Origin: Mantis religiosa
Lineage: Eukaryota; Arthropoda; Insecta; Mantodea; Mantidae
Direction: 5' to 3'
Length of the DNA: 64,000 nucleotides
Assembly: GCA_030765055.1 (NCBI GenBank)
Contig: CM060955.1
Coordinates: forward strand, 103,402,201-103,466,200
The notes beneath the pieces are model-generated. The model did no database searches and was not told the DNA's origin. It worked only from the letters and a program-made list of their open reading frames with translations. The translations under genes and the position numbers were made by a program. Shown one piece after another: positions 34,894-46,688 of the stretch (positions within the stretch are counted from its first letter, which is position 1; every line of letters begins with the position of its first letter).

Positions 34894-35850
34894 TAAGGCA
34901 TGGGCAAAGTTTGCCTCAATATCCTTCTATTTTGTAGTCTGTAGCTTTACTATTTCCTAGGTATTTCTGGTTATTGGTTTTATATTTCTAAAAATGTCTA
35001 TCTCTATTTAGCGTGAGGTACTAACTTATAATTTGTATTGTTAATATTGTGGCATTGCTGAATGTGCAGTAGGTTTATTTAGTGTCAAAATTCAAAATGG
35101 CAAAGCTATTAGGAATGTTGAAAGGGGTGATATGTTTGAATTTCAATTGTTTAGTTTCTCTACTATGTATAGCAATTAGGGAAAGTTGTATTACCTCCAA
35201 ACATTTTAAAACAGGCTTACTTAGCGAAACCATAAGAGATAAACAGAAATCAATTTCTGTGTGAGGTGCACAATTTCGGAACAATTCCATGTAATTTATC
35301 TTTATTTTCCAGAACGTACACCCTTATCAAGTACAAGTTGTTCTTCATTAGCTGTTCATTTGTTTATCTCTTGGAAACGCAAAGAAAAAATTAATTTCAA
35401 GCTATCACACATGGAGCAATTTGGAATATTTGATTATAGTTTAAGCCTATTATGAACCTCTTGCAGTTACACAAGTTGCTTATCTGTATTAACAAAGGTA
35501 GAGGAATAACCGTTTGTAAGAACAGTTTGTACAAGGTTGGAGGAAATCACGTGTGTGCAAAACATTCGATTTTTTTTCGCTCGTATTACGTCCTTGCTCT
35601 TAAAAATCTTATTAAATTACTATCGGAAGTACCTGGTAAGTCTAAGAATCCTTCAAACTAAATTGGAAAAGGACGATAATTTATAAAACCTAGAAAACGA
35701 CTCAAGCTTCTCATTCCGGTTTGGTTGCCGTGGTATTACCCGGGTACTCCGATTGTCACGCAATCTTCTAGCAAAAGATATTTCACAATCTTCTTTTATC
35801 CATTCTTAAATTAGTATATTTTCTTTAACCAGCACATACAGAGTGCCAGC
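34894..35850. other. AT-rich unique sequence
   Basis: No gene or repeat recognised. Confidence 0.5.
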
Positions 35851-36045
35851 CCTCGTAGCTATGGGCGTTAAAGCGTATGTCTCTAGCGTTCCACCGCGTA
35901 GAGGGTCGCGGGTTCGAGTAACGTCTTCGGCATGGGTGTTTATGTGTATAGTGTATATGTGTGAAAGTACGGAAACAGATACGTTAGCGAGGGTATCTGA
36001 CAGGGCATTTCACACAAGCTGAATGACCCCCCCTCCTCTACCAAG
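35851..36045 (+). repeat. tRNA-like SINE (family E) with repeat-G fragment after it
   Basis: Head GCCCTCGTAGCTATGGGCG with box-A character and GGTCGCGGGTTCGAGTAACG as box B, followed by a unique body (GTGTTTATGTGTATAG, GATACGTTAGCGAGGGTATC). From ~36046 to 36125 a fragment of repeat G follows. Confidence 0.65.
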
Positions 36046-36204
36046 GAGGATTACCAAGCTGTCCCCCTAAGGATGCCCCGCACCTCCGTGGGGCTTTCCA
36101 TAGGGTAAGTCCTAGACTAGTTCCCCCCAATCTGGACGGAAAACAGATAGGAAAATAAACGAAAACAATAAAAAAAGGTTAAATAAGGAAATGAAAAAGA
36201 AAAA

Positions 36205-36800
36205 AAATGAAAAATGTCTGGGTGGTTTAGGCGGTTTCATATGTGCACCGCATCCGGGAGGTCCGATTTCGATTTCCACGGCTGACTTACCTGAGCCATG
36301 AGATTTTTCTCTGATTTTCCCGGGACGCTAGGTGAATGCTGGGTAGATTAATTACATCCTCCGAATTTCCATTATCTCCAATATCATTTCACATCATATC
36401 CCTCCGGTGGTCTCTTTCAGGGTAGATGTCCTGGATGTCTCGGCGGATGTCCCGGCGGAGCATGGCAGGATGATCTGCCCTGAGGTAAACTACTTCCTTC
36501 TCCGGTGGGTGGGTTGCCAGTCTTTGCGCCTATGCCAGCCAGGGACTTTTGGGGCTCTGGTGCTGAGCTTGTTGCTGTCCCGCAGTAGCAGAGCGTGTTC
36601 GTTGTCCTGGTCTGTCTTAGGAACTCTCTATCTATGTAAATTGCAGGGACCCTGCCCTCTGTACTGTCGTGGCTCCTTGGGTCGGCCGCCCTCTGTTTCC
36701 TTTGCCTCATCCTTCCTCCAGGGGTACCCCACTTGGGGGCATAGGCACAATGGGCCCAGCATGATGGCCTACGTACCGAATGCCCTACATAGCGAGGGGC
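36205..36800 (+). repeat. Long SINE (family B)
   Basis: Same order as at 33640: GGTGGTTTAGGCGGTTTCAT head, GGCTGACTTACCTGAGCCAT, GCTAGGTGAATGCTGGGTAG, GGTGGTCTCTTTCAGGG, GCATGGCAGGATGATCTG and GGCATAGGCACAATGGGCCC. The last ~15 bp diverge. Confidence 0.85.
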
Positions 36801-37535
36801 CACTGAGAGATACAACTTGAGACACTGAGAGATAATACATGGCTATTATAGTATTATGTTATAGTATTAGGAAGCAAAAATTCTAGTTTCATGACATTCT
36901 GAGCAGCTATCACGGTGCGGATTATACTTATATGTGTGTATTGTTTATATAAGGACCTACTCCTCGGCGCAAGGATTTCAGTAAACAGCTACAGTTACAT
37001 TCCCTTTCTGGGATTGATAAACACTGTAATAACTTTGTTTCTAAAATCAAAATATTGTCAATAAAGCAGAGATTTCAAATTCGGGTAGCATAACAGTGTT
37101 CCACTTTCTTTTATGTGCACAGGCAATGCAGAAGAAATAGGGCTGAGACATGGATGGTTTTCGATAACTCAGAAAACAAAACTCTTGGATACGGAGGGGG
37201 CGTTAACAAGAAATTCCATTAGGGTGACATTAGTGCCACAGCTGGCGCAGGACGCCATATGATGTGAGGCTGGCTCCAATATCGGAGAATCGATGGCGCC
37301 TTCCTTCTTCAAATGCGAAAACGTAATTGGATTTTCAACTTGGAGCTATGATTGTACAGAAATATATATGTGCGTTCACAACAAACGCGTCATAGGCATG
37401 TGCAATCAATTGATCATAGTGTAATTGCTTGTACTCTGACGTGTACAAGAAGTGGGCTAGGCGTCTCTGTCGCAGTAATGTTTACATTCCGTAAGGTTTC
37501 CACCTTCAGGTAACCAAACTTTTACTCCCTCTCTC

Positions 37536-37540
<5 letters not shown>
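36801..37540. other. AT-rich unique sequence
   Basis: No gene or repeat recognised. Confidence 0.5.

Positions 37541-37541
<1 letters not shown>

Positions 37542-37609
<68 letters not shown>
37542..37609. repeat. TG microsatellite
   Basis: (TG)n of about 34 repeats, uninterrupted. Confidence 0.98.
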
Positions 37610-37610
<1 letters not shown>

Positions 37611-37940
37611 CCAGAGTAGAAAGTAGTTCAGAGATATAAAAAGCAGCCTACTAAATATATTAAAACCAATATGAAGTAAAGAAGGTGAGGAGCATACCAA
37701 TTAAACGATCTCGAATCTCGCTAAGACTGGTACACAAACATAGTCCAAACCAATATAACGTAATACAGTCTGCTATAGGGAGGACAAGGAATTATTTGTA
37801 AGTTACGTGGAATTGGAAGACGATAACAAAACGACATTAAGAAAATGTAGTATAGTATGAAAATAAAAGGAATAACTACCGTTGTATTATATTATTACGC
37901 TTGAAGTCCAATATATAACAAACACCTAGGACATTTCTTC
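37610..37940. other. Unassigned stretch
   Basis: No gene or repeat recognised. Confidence 0.5.
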
Positions 37941-37941
37941 T

Positions 37942-38156
37942 GCCCGCCTCGTTAGCGTGTCTGACTCACGTTCAAGAAGTCCCGAGTTTGAATCTCGGTC
38001 ATGGTGAATGACTTGGATAAGGTTTTCCGGGGATCTTTCCTTATCCTGAAAGATAAATGTCGGGTAACTCTAAGCTCCATGAACCCTGACTCATTTGAGC
38101 ATCACTTCACTTATTTCATTCATCGTCCGATATGAGGTAACGTTGGAGGAGTAAGT
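37942..38156 (+). repeat. SINE family A
   Basis: GCCCGCCTCGTTAGCGTG head, CGAGTTTGAATCTCGG box B, body with TTTCCTTATCCTGAAAG, CTCTAAGCTCCATGAACCCT, CATTCATCGTCCGATATG and CGTTGGAGGAG. It runs directly into the TAAA tract. Confidence 0.9.
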
Positions 38157-38676
<520 letters not shown>

Positions 38677-38784
38677 AATTAATAAGTAAAATAATTAATT
38701 AATAATGGGACCTTTCTCCTATACAGAGAGTATTCTTATCCTTCGGCTGTTTTCCTTCAGCCACAATTAAGGCTACCAAAGAGT

Positions 38785-38855
38785 GCAGGAATAGGAACCG
38801 GTACCCACGCGTCAGAGGCAGAGCGCTGCCACTGTGCCACAGGGACAGTTAGTTA
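38785..38855 (-). repeat. tRNA-like relic (SINE head)
   Basis: On the minus strand CTGTGGCACAGTGGCAGCGC (box A style) and GGGTACCGGTTCCTATTCC (box B style). No body was recognised beyond it. Confidence 0.55.
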
Positions 38856-38867
38856 ATTGCAGAGATT

Positions 38868-39199
38868 CCACTCCCATTAGTCCTGGACGAGGGTCAAGGC
38901 CAACCAACCCGACTGCCGGCCTCACGCCCACTTGCGCACGACAGAGGTGGGCGATCATCCAACCGATACGGGGAGGAGATGTGGTCAGCATCTCAGCATC
39001 CCCCAGCCGGAGCGTTGGTTTTCGTGATCAGGGTCGCTTACCTAGCGTAAGATCCTCACTTTCCTCACGATGCTGAGCGGGCACCGGTCCTATACCCGGG
39101 ACTTAAAATCCGCACCTCATGGATAGGATCGAACCCGGGCCGCTTTCCGTGGCCAGGGACAAAGGCATGCTGCCTTAGCCCGCTACGCCACGTCGCAGG
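38868..39199 (-). repeat. tRNA-like SINE (family F)
   Basis: On the minus strand GACGTGGCGTAGCGGGCTAA (box A style), CGGCCCGGGTTCGATCCTAT (box B), then a GC-rich body to TCCAGGACTAATGGGAG at its end, which is shared with 34.3 kb. Confidence 0.7.
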
Positions 39200-39782
39200 A
39201 CTTAGCATTCCTTATCGTATCCTAATTAGGTAGAAGGCCTACTGTATTTCACCCAAAGTAAATGTTGAGATTTCAACGGCATTATGTACACGTTTTGAGG
39301 TGCCATGCACTGAATAAAAACACGTACAGAAACCGTTTGGCTTGTGCGTGTATGTAGAAAATTATTGAAAATTTCTAAATTGCCTCTGGTGATTTTCTCA
39401 ATAATAAAATACACTGTTGCCCACATAGTTCATAAGATTCTTAATTTCAAGTTACAAATAACCACAAGAATAACACAATTTTTTTAAAATCACTGATCAG
39501 ATTAAAAATACGTTGGGACAATTCAATATTATGACTGCGAAGCATTTGAAATTTCGTTGGCAATGTCAAGTATTATAAAAATATTTCTTATCCCACATAA
39601 AGTGCGTGTAAAAATTAAGAAAGAGTTAAATTAATCAGTCTATTTAATTTCCAGGAATACATGAATATACATGACTCTCTGTTTATGAAAACAAAAATCT
39701 AACGATCTGGTTGACCAAGTATCGTAAGAGCAGGACATTACGCTAAAACTGTCAAAGTAAAACTTCTTTAGCTGTTCCCTTA
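39200..39782. other. AT-rich unique sequence
   Basis: No gene or repeat recognised. Confidence 0.5.
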
Positions 39783-40277
39783 GTATTGTCGCGAACGCAT
39801 TATTTACGATACCGCGACACAGAGAGATAAGGGGCAGGTAGTGCCGGGCGAAGATAAACAGCTTGCCTAAGCAGATAAACATAGCGCGGAGATAAACGGC
39901 ATGTCAAAACTTATAAAGTGAGGTAAATGGATCATTCTGGTAGCATCTTGATTGATACAGAACTTGCGGTTTCTTGTTTATTCCAGAAATATCTGGTAAT
40001 ATGCGTGGCGGTACATATAAGGAAACCGAGACTCGCTAAGTCAGTCATACACACAGTTGCATACAGAGTTGGGACTGATCTCTGTTTCATATAACCTTGC
40101 CTCGCTAACATGCGTCACTCCGCATACAACCACCTTCCCCCTCACTCTAATTGGCTAATGCTTTCGCGCCATAGGCGGTGCCATCCCGTCGCATTTAAAC
40201 CTGCAGTAAACGTCAAAATTGCCAGGAAGATAGATAAAATCATACAAATAAGGAAATGAAGGGATTTTTTTAAACCG

Positions 40278-40915
40278 TCACACATACCTTGCAAAATTGC
40301 TTGTCTTTATAATCGTGTCACGCCATACTTTACTTGTCGTGTGTCCTTCATTCACCCAAGTCTCATCAAGGTAGTGTATTTTGCGATGTGTATCCCGGTA
40401 CAGTCTGATTGTCCTTAAATAACATCTTCGCCACACAGCAATATCGCCCCTGTCTCTTAGCACATTTTTCTTGCGCCGTTTTTCATTCACAAAACCCAGC
40501 TGTATAAGCAATCTATACAGACTAGATCTGCTGAAATGTTTTAAATCTGCATCCTCATTTAAAGCAGAAAAAATTGTATTTATGTTAGGGAGTTCATTTC
40601 CAAAGGAAAAAGATATGTACATGATGACGTACAGCACTTTTCACGAATCGCATTTTCCGAGCACTCGCTTTTGTTTATTCCTGCCTTTGCCTAAAGTGAT
40701 AAGTTTTACTATTGTCTCAATTTCATGTCGCGATGTTCCTACACATCTAACACAGCTGTAAGTTCAGAGCACAACTGTTCGACTTCTCTTACTGACAAAG
40801 ACAGATTCTTCTCTGTGAGTGCATTAAACACATGCACCACAATTTTTTCGTTGCTTTGTAAAGGTTGACCCTTGCAGTGCTTCAGCGAAAAACTTCAGCG
40901 GTAAACTGAGCCATT
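40278..40915 (-). pseudogene. DDE transposase (IS630/Tc1-like), longer fragment
   Basis: The start region reads as in copy 1 (around 40913) and is frame-broken. Then an open 119-codon frame (40637-40278): NINTIFSALNEDADLKHFSR, SSLYRLLIQLGFVNEKRRKK, RGDIAVWRRCYLRTIRLYRD and HYLDETWVNEGHT. YLDETW holds the first catalytic Asp. The remaining DDE residues are not present; the coding stops near an AAG|GTATGT boundary, then diverges. Confidence 0.78.
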
Positions 40916-41187
40916 ATACATATAACTGCACGCGCAATAAGCGATCAATAAAATAATTTAGCTCTCGTACTCGGCACAACACACCTTCGAATGGCGATAT
41001 ATGACAAATCCAGTTCAAAACAAGGCCAGTGATAAAAGTTATATAAACAAATATGTCATCACCACCACTAAAGCACGTGTTATCGTGCCATATGAGAGGC
41101 GTTTTGAGAGTAAGGAACCTCCTCTTTACCTAGTTTAAGAATTAGCATGCATTTCAGATCAATCAACTTTGTTGCGTAATATATTGT

Positions 41188-41282
41188 TACCCAAGCGGCA
41201 AGCTCTACGCCACGTCAGGTCTGATGATGGTCACGGCCGCCCCAGTGTCCACCAGCACGCGGCACGGCTTGCTCGGTAATTA
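41188..41282 (-). repeat. Shard of gypsy protease coding
   Basis: On the minus strand CRVLVDTGAAVTIIRPDVA is readable, nearly identical to the protease start at 19.95-20.0 kb. Copy 1 of the IS630-like element lacks it at the equivalent place (22.80 kb), so it is an insertion into this copy. On plus its left end reads TGTTACCCAAGCGG, matching the gypsy LTR start for 14 bp. Confidence 0.8.
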
Positions 41283-41641
41283 AAACAGTAAGGAAAATAT
41301 AAATTTGACAATTCTCTTCCAAGATATGAAGATATATCTCCATGTTAAATAACGAACTAATTTTTACCGCACAACACTCTATACTACAATAGCAACCAAC
41401 GAGAAGTGATTAGGTCACGTGACCGTTAAGAGATACAGTGTAAGCTTATGTGAAACAAGGATTATAGTTGTAATTAAAACTTGTGTTTTGGAAGAGAACT
41501 CTTTGTTGCGGTCAACGACCTTGGAAGATCATGTGTTACGTAATTCTGCTGGTGGACAAAGTGAATTTCTATGAAAATAAAGAACATTTGAATTTCTGCA
41601 ACTTGGAATTTTAATTCTACGAACCGATAAAGTCACAGTAT

Positions 41642-42540
41642 GCTGTAATCGATTTTATTATCCATTTAATGGTCCGATACGTCTTAACGTTGGAGGACTT
41701 AATTTAAAAAATATATATATCAACTAGGTATGTTTTATACAAAGCAAACAATTGAATTTCATCAATGAGTACATTTAGGAACTCGTTTAATGGTAGAGCT
41801 AATGGAACTCGCATATTTCAACTAAAACAAGTACAATAAAGGCATTGAAAGTGAGAACACTGGTGCTGTGTTTATATAAGACATTCTAGCTACATCAGCT
41901 CAAGGAATTCTGTAACCAAGCGCAGGCTGTTTAAACTCAGCAACTACATGAAAACCACAATAATTTAATCTTGATGTTTTTATTGTGTTTCAAGTTTCGT
42001 AACAACAAACAGAAACAAAGCAAGTTTGTAAAAAGTTGTTGTGGGTTGAGAACATGTGAAAGCTAGGGAAGACTTTTAAACTAACAAAGAAAGTTATAGT
42101 CCCTTGTACAAGCAGAGATAGAACAGCTGATGATTAAGTTTCTAAACTACCCAGTTTAATCATATGGCAAGAATTTTGACAAACTTTAATTTTAATTTAA
42201 AGGTAGTTACTAGAATATGTGAAGTATTATATTAATAAAACATTGTTGGCCTGAAAGATCTTTAAGACTATGGAAACACAATCTAAAACCCAAAAGATTA
42301 TGTAATTACATATTACATTACTTATGTTAGCACATATCTCTTAATTTGTTTCGTAATGAATTTAAAAGATTTCTAAGATAAAATGTTACAGCCTATGGTT
42401 ATATGATATGATATATTTACTGTGCATATTCCAAAATTTTACAATTTACAACTTCTGGCTACATTTATTTGTCTTTACCTTGTTGCTACCTTGGCGTACA
42501 TGACACCCTAGTCTTTTGCTCTGCCAGGTAGCTCTTAACC
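41642..42540. other. AT-rich unique sequence
   Basis: No gene or repeat recognised. Confidence 0.5.
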
Positions 42541-42541
42541 A

Positions 42542-42960
42542 TCATGCCTCCTTGTTACGTAATAAGACCCTTTCTTCCCCCTCCTCTTCCTTTCTTATAC
42601 TTTTTACATTTCTGGTCCGTTTTTCTTTTACTTTCTGAAAGAACTCACCAATACTTCTTACCTTCTTTTCCTCCCTGACCGTTAACATTTTTATAGCTAC
42701 TATCCTCTTCTCTACTTCCTCCCATTTTTCCTCCCGAACCTTTTTTCTCCATATTGCAAACTCCTCGCATTCTGTTACATAGTGTTTTATGCTTTCTTTT
42801 CTCCCACACAATTCACAAATTCCCTTTTCCCTACCTGTTATTCCTCTTAGAAATATTATTCCTGTTCTCATCCATGCTAACCCTTCTCTCCCTTGCCTAT
42901 TGCAGTAATCTATGTATGCTTCTTGTCCCCCAATTTCTTTTTATTTTCTTGTAAAATTTT
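42542..42960 (-). pseudogene. LINE ORF2 C-terminus fragment
   Basis: Minus-strand frame: QEAYIDYCNRQGREGLAWMR-like lead-in, then MRTGIIFLRGITGREKGICE and ELCGRKESIKHYVTECEEF. The C-X2-C-X7-H-X4-C type pattern (CELC ... KHYVTEC) is the zinc motif at the end of many LINE ORF2 proteins. A lysine/glutamate-rich tail follows. It differs from the LINE at 1703. Confidence 0.72.
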
Positions 42961-44815
42961 AATGATTTCATATTTTCTAGACTTCCCCATATTTCCTGTC
43001 TTTCTGTGGCGTTCACTACTTGGTTAGGCACTTAGGATCATATTTATCAAAATTTATTTGCATGGTACTTTGACTTTGTTTTCAGTTCAACTTAAAAGGA
43101 GGATGAGAATCAGGATGACCTAAATAAGCTTTGGCATCACGTTCCTCATTCCAAAAAACCTCTATATATTTTACACTTAAAATACTGTGGATTTCGTAAG
43201 TTTCACTGTAGTTCTGGAATGGGCTACACTCACTTTATATCAAAGCTTTCTTGAAAATTTCACTCGAGAATGACAACGTCATGCTACAAAAAGCATTCAA
43301 TATTCAATAGTGATCTTCCACTCGCCTATATATAATCACAGAGATAGTGAGAGAATTTGCGGGAGGGACAGAAAATGCCGGAATTATTGCATTGTATCTC
43401 GAAGGCGCTACTGGTATTTAAGTTGGATAGAATGGCGTCTTGCTTGCCTCTCCAACCAACCACTCAGTCGCCATTCATACAGTAAGCTTAGCTCAGGGGA
43501 AGACAGATAGTGGCGGTGTGGCGTGAGCTCCGTCAGCTCAAACCGTCAAATATGCCCCCGAACGTAAAGTAGGTTAGCGTGTGACGTCACCGCGCTGATT
43601 TCTGTGTGACAGCAAACGTATCGGGTATTAATAATATGTACAACTTACATCTTGGGTGTTGTAATATTAATGCTGGCTGCTTTAATTGCACAATTGATCA
43701 CAGTTTATAAACAATTACATTTTGGTCTATGCTATGAGAAAATATATGAAATTTCAACTCGCAGTTTATCTGAAGGTGAGGCATGTTATAAAGTAACTAA
43801 AATAATACATAAGGTATCTTCTTTGCAAATGAGAGGAGACGTACTCAGAACAGAATTACCTGGACGCTTTCTGTTTCGTTTTTCTTTAACTAGTTTATGA
43901 ATGTTAGGACGTAATGTCTGGGAAATTTGTAATTGATGGCTGCATGGCAGTTTGTGATACGACAAGATACCGTTTCATAACAGTAAAAAAAATTGTTCGC
44001 ACACATATGTCGAGCCAAATATATACACTGTCCGTGCAGCGAGTGAATACAACCTCGGAAATCTTATTTTGGGGAACATGCCTGTAAAAATCAGTCAAGT
44101 CTTTCTTATGTGTATATTTGTCCTTCAACAAATCGTCATATTGTAAATATAACAGTACCATTTAGTACGTGGCAGCTACATTGTTGTGATCGAGTGTTCT
44201 ACACCTGACTGAACCCTCAGATTCTTTACTGACAGTGCCATTTATATAGGCAACTTGGTGCTACACGGCTCTTGCCTGACATCACAGGCACTGCAGGGCT
44301 CGCTCCCGGCTGAAATACATCACAGCCCTTGAAGCTGTCTTCCTCTGGCTTAGCTGACAGCTGTTGCGTCATTCGCACTTTGTACTTTTCTTAATTTTGC
44401 CTGATCTCCACAGTGGTATAAGTGCATATGCTGCTAAGATGGTAACAAATTAACGAATTATTTCCAGCTTTTTCAAAATCATAATTGCCATTTCCTTACA
44501 CAATGGAATTTTCGTTGTCTCTTGACGTTGTATGTCTTTTGATAGGCCAAAAATAATCCAAGGATATCATTTTTACACTTCTGCTTAAAGTAGTGGTAAA
44601 AAATGAAGGGTGTCGGTAAATGCTTCGGTGCGCATGCGTGTATATCTAACTTGAGCATACTCTAATGATGGAAACGGCAAGATTTTCAGTACAATCTCGC
44701 CAATGTTATATATCCATTACATAATTAATGTTTAATTAAGTGTAAATCCTTATGCTTTGGTGTAAAATACCTTATACAGATAAACAGATTGTGCCACAAA
44801 GATACTCATACTAGT
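42961..44815. other. Unassigned region
   Basis: No gene found. It contains a palindromic CRE-type site GTGACGTCACCGCG near 43580 and an 82-codon frame at 43652-43900 with a hydrophobic start but no other support. Confidence 0.45.
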
Positions 44816-44945
44816 CAGTTGAATTTAATGTCATGCTGTGGTCATGGTAGCTCAATGGCTAAGAGTAACCGGACAGAGACCGGGAGATCCGTGGTACAAA
44901 ACCCGAACTGATTGAATTTTTCAATCTGACTCTATCTGTCGCAAT
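44816..44945 (+). repeat. SINE family D fragment
   Basis: GTCAGTTGAATTTAATGTCAT, then GGTCATGGTAGCTCAATGGC (box A), AGATCCGTGGTACAAAACCC (decayed box B), TTGAATTTTTCAATCTGACT. A single partial unit. Confidence 0.82.
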
Positions 44946-45091
44946 CAAATATTGTACACTGAAACTGTCCTGCTCTTCTGATCTTCTGTCAACCTATTAA
45001 CGTCTTCTCTTTGGTTTATGACTGAAAGCTTGTTTCGGCAGTCTTTAAAACGACATTTGATTAATATCCTCTTGCTAGTTTTTTTGTATTG

Positions 45092-45167
45092 GCCTCTTTT
45101 ATATATTAATGTAGTGCTTATGTTTCATTGCCTCTTTTATATATTAATGTAGTGCTTATGTTTCATT
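45092..45167. repeat. Exact 38-bp tandem duplication
   Basis: A unit beginning GCCTCTTTTATATATTAATG occurs at 45092-45129 and again at 45130-45167 with no differences. A recent local duplication. Confidence 0.95.
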
Positions 45168-45463
45168 GCCATCTTGTACCTTCACCTCTCAGTCTACCTC
45201 TTCTACGTAGTAACCTTCACATGGATATCATTTCTGCACTTTCAGTTTTATTTTTATGGTTTTTGCTCATAATGCTTGTTTTGCTATTTAGTGTAAGTTT
45301 TACCAACTGTAAGGTGAACCATATTGAACTAAAGTATTATCCAATTCTTCATTTAGAATATACATGGATGTCACATTCCAAATATTTAAAAAATGTTATG
45401 TTGCTCCAATATGTGCTCTTTCACCTACTAATGCATACACTTATTGAATAATAATGTACAAAT

Positions 45464-45536
45464 AATTGCTTCACGGGTAATCATCATGTTAAATCAACCG
45501 ATGGATTTAACGTGGCTGATTACCCGTGAAGTAGTT
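45464..45536. repeat. Short-loop hairpin with ~32-bp arms
   Basis: Arm 1 (45464-45495) contains CTTCACGGGTAATCATC and GTTAAATC. Arm 2 (45504-45536) contains GATTTAACGTGG and TGATTACCCGTGAAG. The loop is ~8-10 nt. A 15-bp core pairs perfectly, with few mismatches elsewhere. Confidence 0.88.
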
Positions 45537-45589
45537 ATAGGTTTTGTTCAACATGAAAGTTCCAATTCTTACAATAAGGTATATAATAC

Positions 45590-45929
45590 TGTGACTTTAT
45601 GGGCTCGTAGAATTAAAAGTCCAATTTGCAGAAGATAAAAATCGTACTACTGTTTCAACTTGTCACTTCCTTAAATACCTCATTCCTAATTCGAGAGACT
45701 TCCAGAGCAATAAAGAACCCGAAATAATCCAGAAATTAACAAGAAATTTTTATTTATTGCAGTTTGTTTCGGTAAGTCTTTTATCTCAGCTATCTTCCTT
45801 TTGCCGGCCCCTTTGTGTACACTAGCCGCGCTACTGTTAACTGCTTATGCAAGCTCTTTATTATTGTGAAACAATAGCCACCGTCTGTTTTCTATTTGTG
45901 CCGAAACTTTTATGCCTGTTGCCGCGACA
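45590..45929 (-). mobile_element. Solo LTR (subfamily 3), TSD ATAC
   Basis: 340 bp, flanked by ATAC at 45586-45589 and 45930-45933. The plus-strand left edge TGTGACTTTATGGGCTCGTA is the U5 end. The minus-strand start TGTCGCGGCAACAGGCATAA matches 27904. It is shorter than its relatives, probably from an internal deletion. Confidence 0.9.
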
Positions 45930-46171
45930 ATACAATATTATTCAGAGATTGTATTAAAACATTAATTTATAGGTCATCTCCCAGATAATTGAAATGAGAG
46001 TATACTGACATATTCTCACAGTTCCAACTGTTCTACTAAACATCCCTTCCAACAATTCGTTTAAAAAATGAAAGCACAAGAAACCGTTCTTTTTCTGGTA
46101 AGATCCTTCAAGGCTTAGAAATAAAATCCTAGGGGAAGGGTAGTGAAGAGTGTCAGTTTGTTTCTAATTTA

Positions 46172-46381
46172 CGTCCTCCAACGTTAAGTGAACGATAAAT
46201 GGAATGGCTCCAATGAGTCTAGGATCCATGCAGCTTTGAGTTACTCGAAAATTTGTCTTTCAGGATAAGGGAAAACCCAGGAAAAACATTATCCTGATAA
46301 CTCACCCTGACGAGATTCGAACTCGAGAAGCTCTTGAACGTGAGGCAGGCACGCAACTATCTAAGCTTCTGAGGTGGGCGA
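46172..46381 (-). repeat. SINE family A
   Basis: On plus: TTTACGTCCTCCAACGTTAA, GAGTTACTCGAAAATTTG, CTTTCAGGATAAGGGAAAAC, CGAGATTCGAACTCGAG (box B) and TGAGGTGGGC (head). No clear TSD. Confidence 0.88.
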
Positions 46382-46688
46382 GGAGGAGCGTCAGGAGTCT
46401 GTCCATGCAAATAAAAATAAGCTACAATCGCCGAAGTAAATATCTATAGACATTATTATCCATAGAAAAATAACTACTCTACTGGAAACAATGAAATAAT
46501 GATAGTTGCTTTGTGGCATAATTAAAAATGCCGAGATAGATATGCATATATTGTCAGACAAAGGCAAACATAAAAAATAGAGGTAAGTGCGTAAAGTATG
46601 AAGCTATTAACAGTGAAGCAAACAAATATATACAAATTTAAATATTTGTAACTTAAAACTTCGCTTATCTTATAAGAAAATGATGATA

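Larger units (their letters stand above)
40078..41462 (-). mobile_element. IS630/Tc1-like DNA transposon, copy 2
   Basis: Inverted relative to copy 1 at 22640. Ends ATCTCTGTTTCATATAACC (left) and, on the minus strand, ATCCTTGTTTCACATAAGC (right). It is flanked by TG on the left and TA on the right, consistent with a TA target and one later change. It shares the promoter-side region and coding order with copy 1, plus a 90-bp gypsy fragment. Confidence 0.85.
39787..41637 (+). mobile_element. Solo LTR (subfamily 3) split by a DNA transposon, TSD GTAT
   Basis: LTR starts TGTCGCGAACGCATTATTTA and ends in the common U5 end (TACGAACCGATAAAGTCACA). GTAT flanks both sides (39783-39786 and 41638-41641), so the two halves are one insertion. 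The interior 40078-41462 is an IS630-like transposon. LTR sequence without it is ~465 bp. Confidence 0.88.

Noticed and set aside
43652..43900. 82-codon frame with a hydrophobic N-terminus
   Set aside because: No homology cue, signal-peptide context or splice structure; the length is expected by chance in AT-rich DNA.
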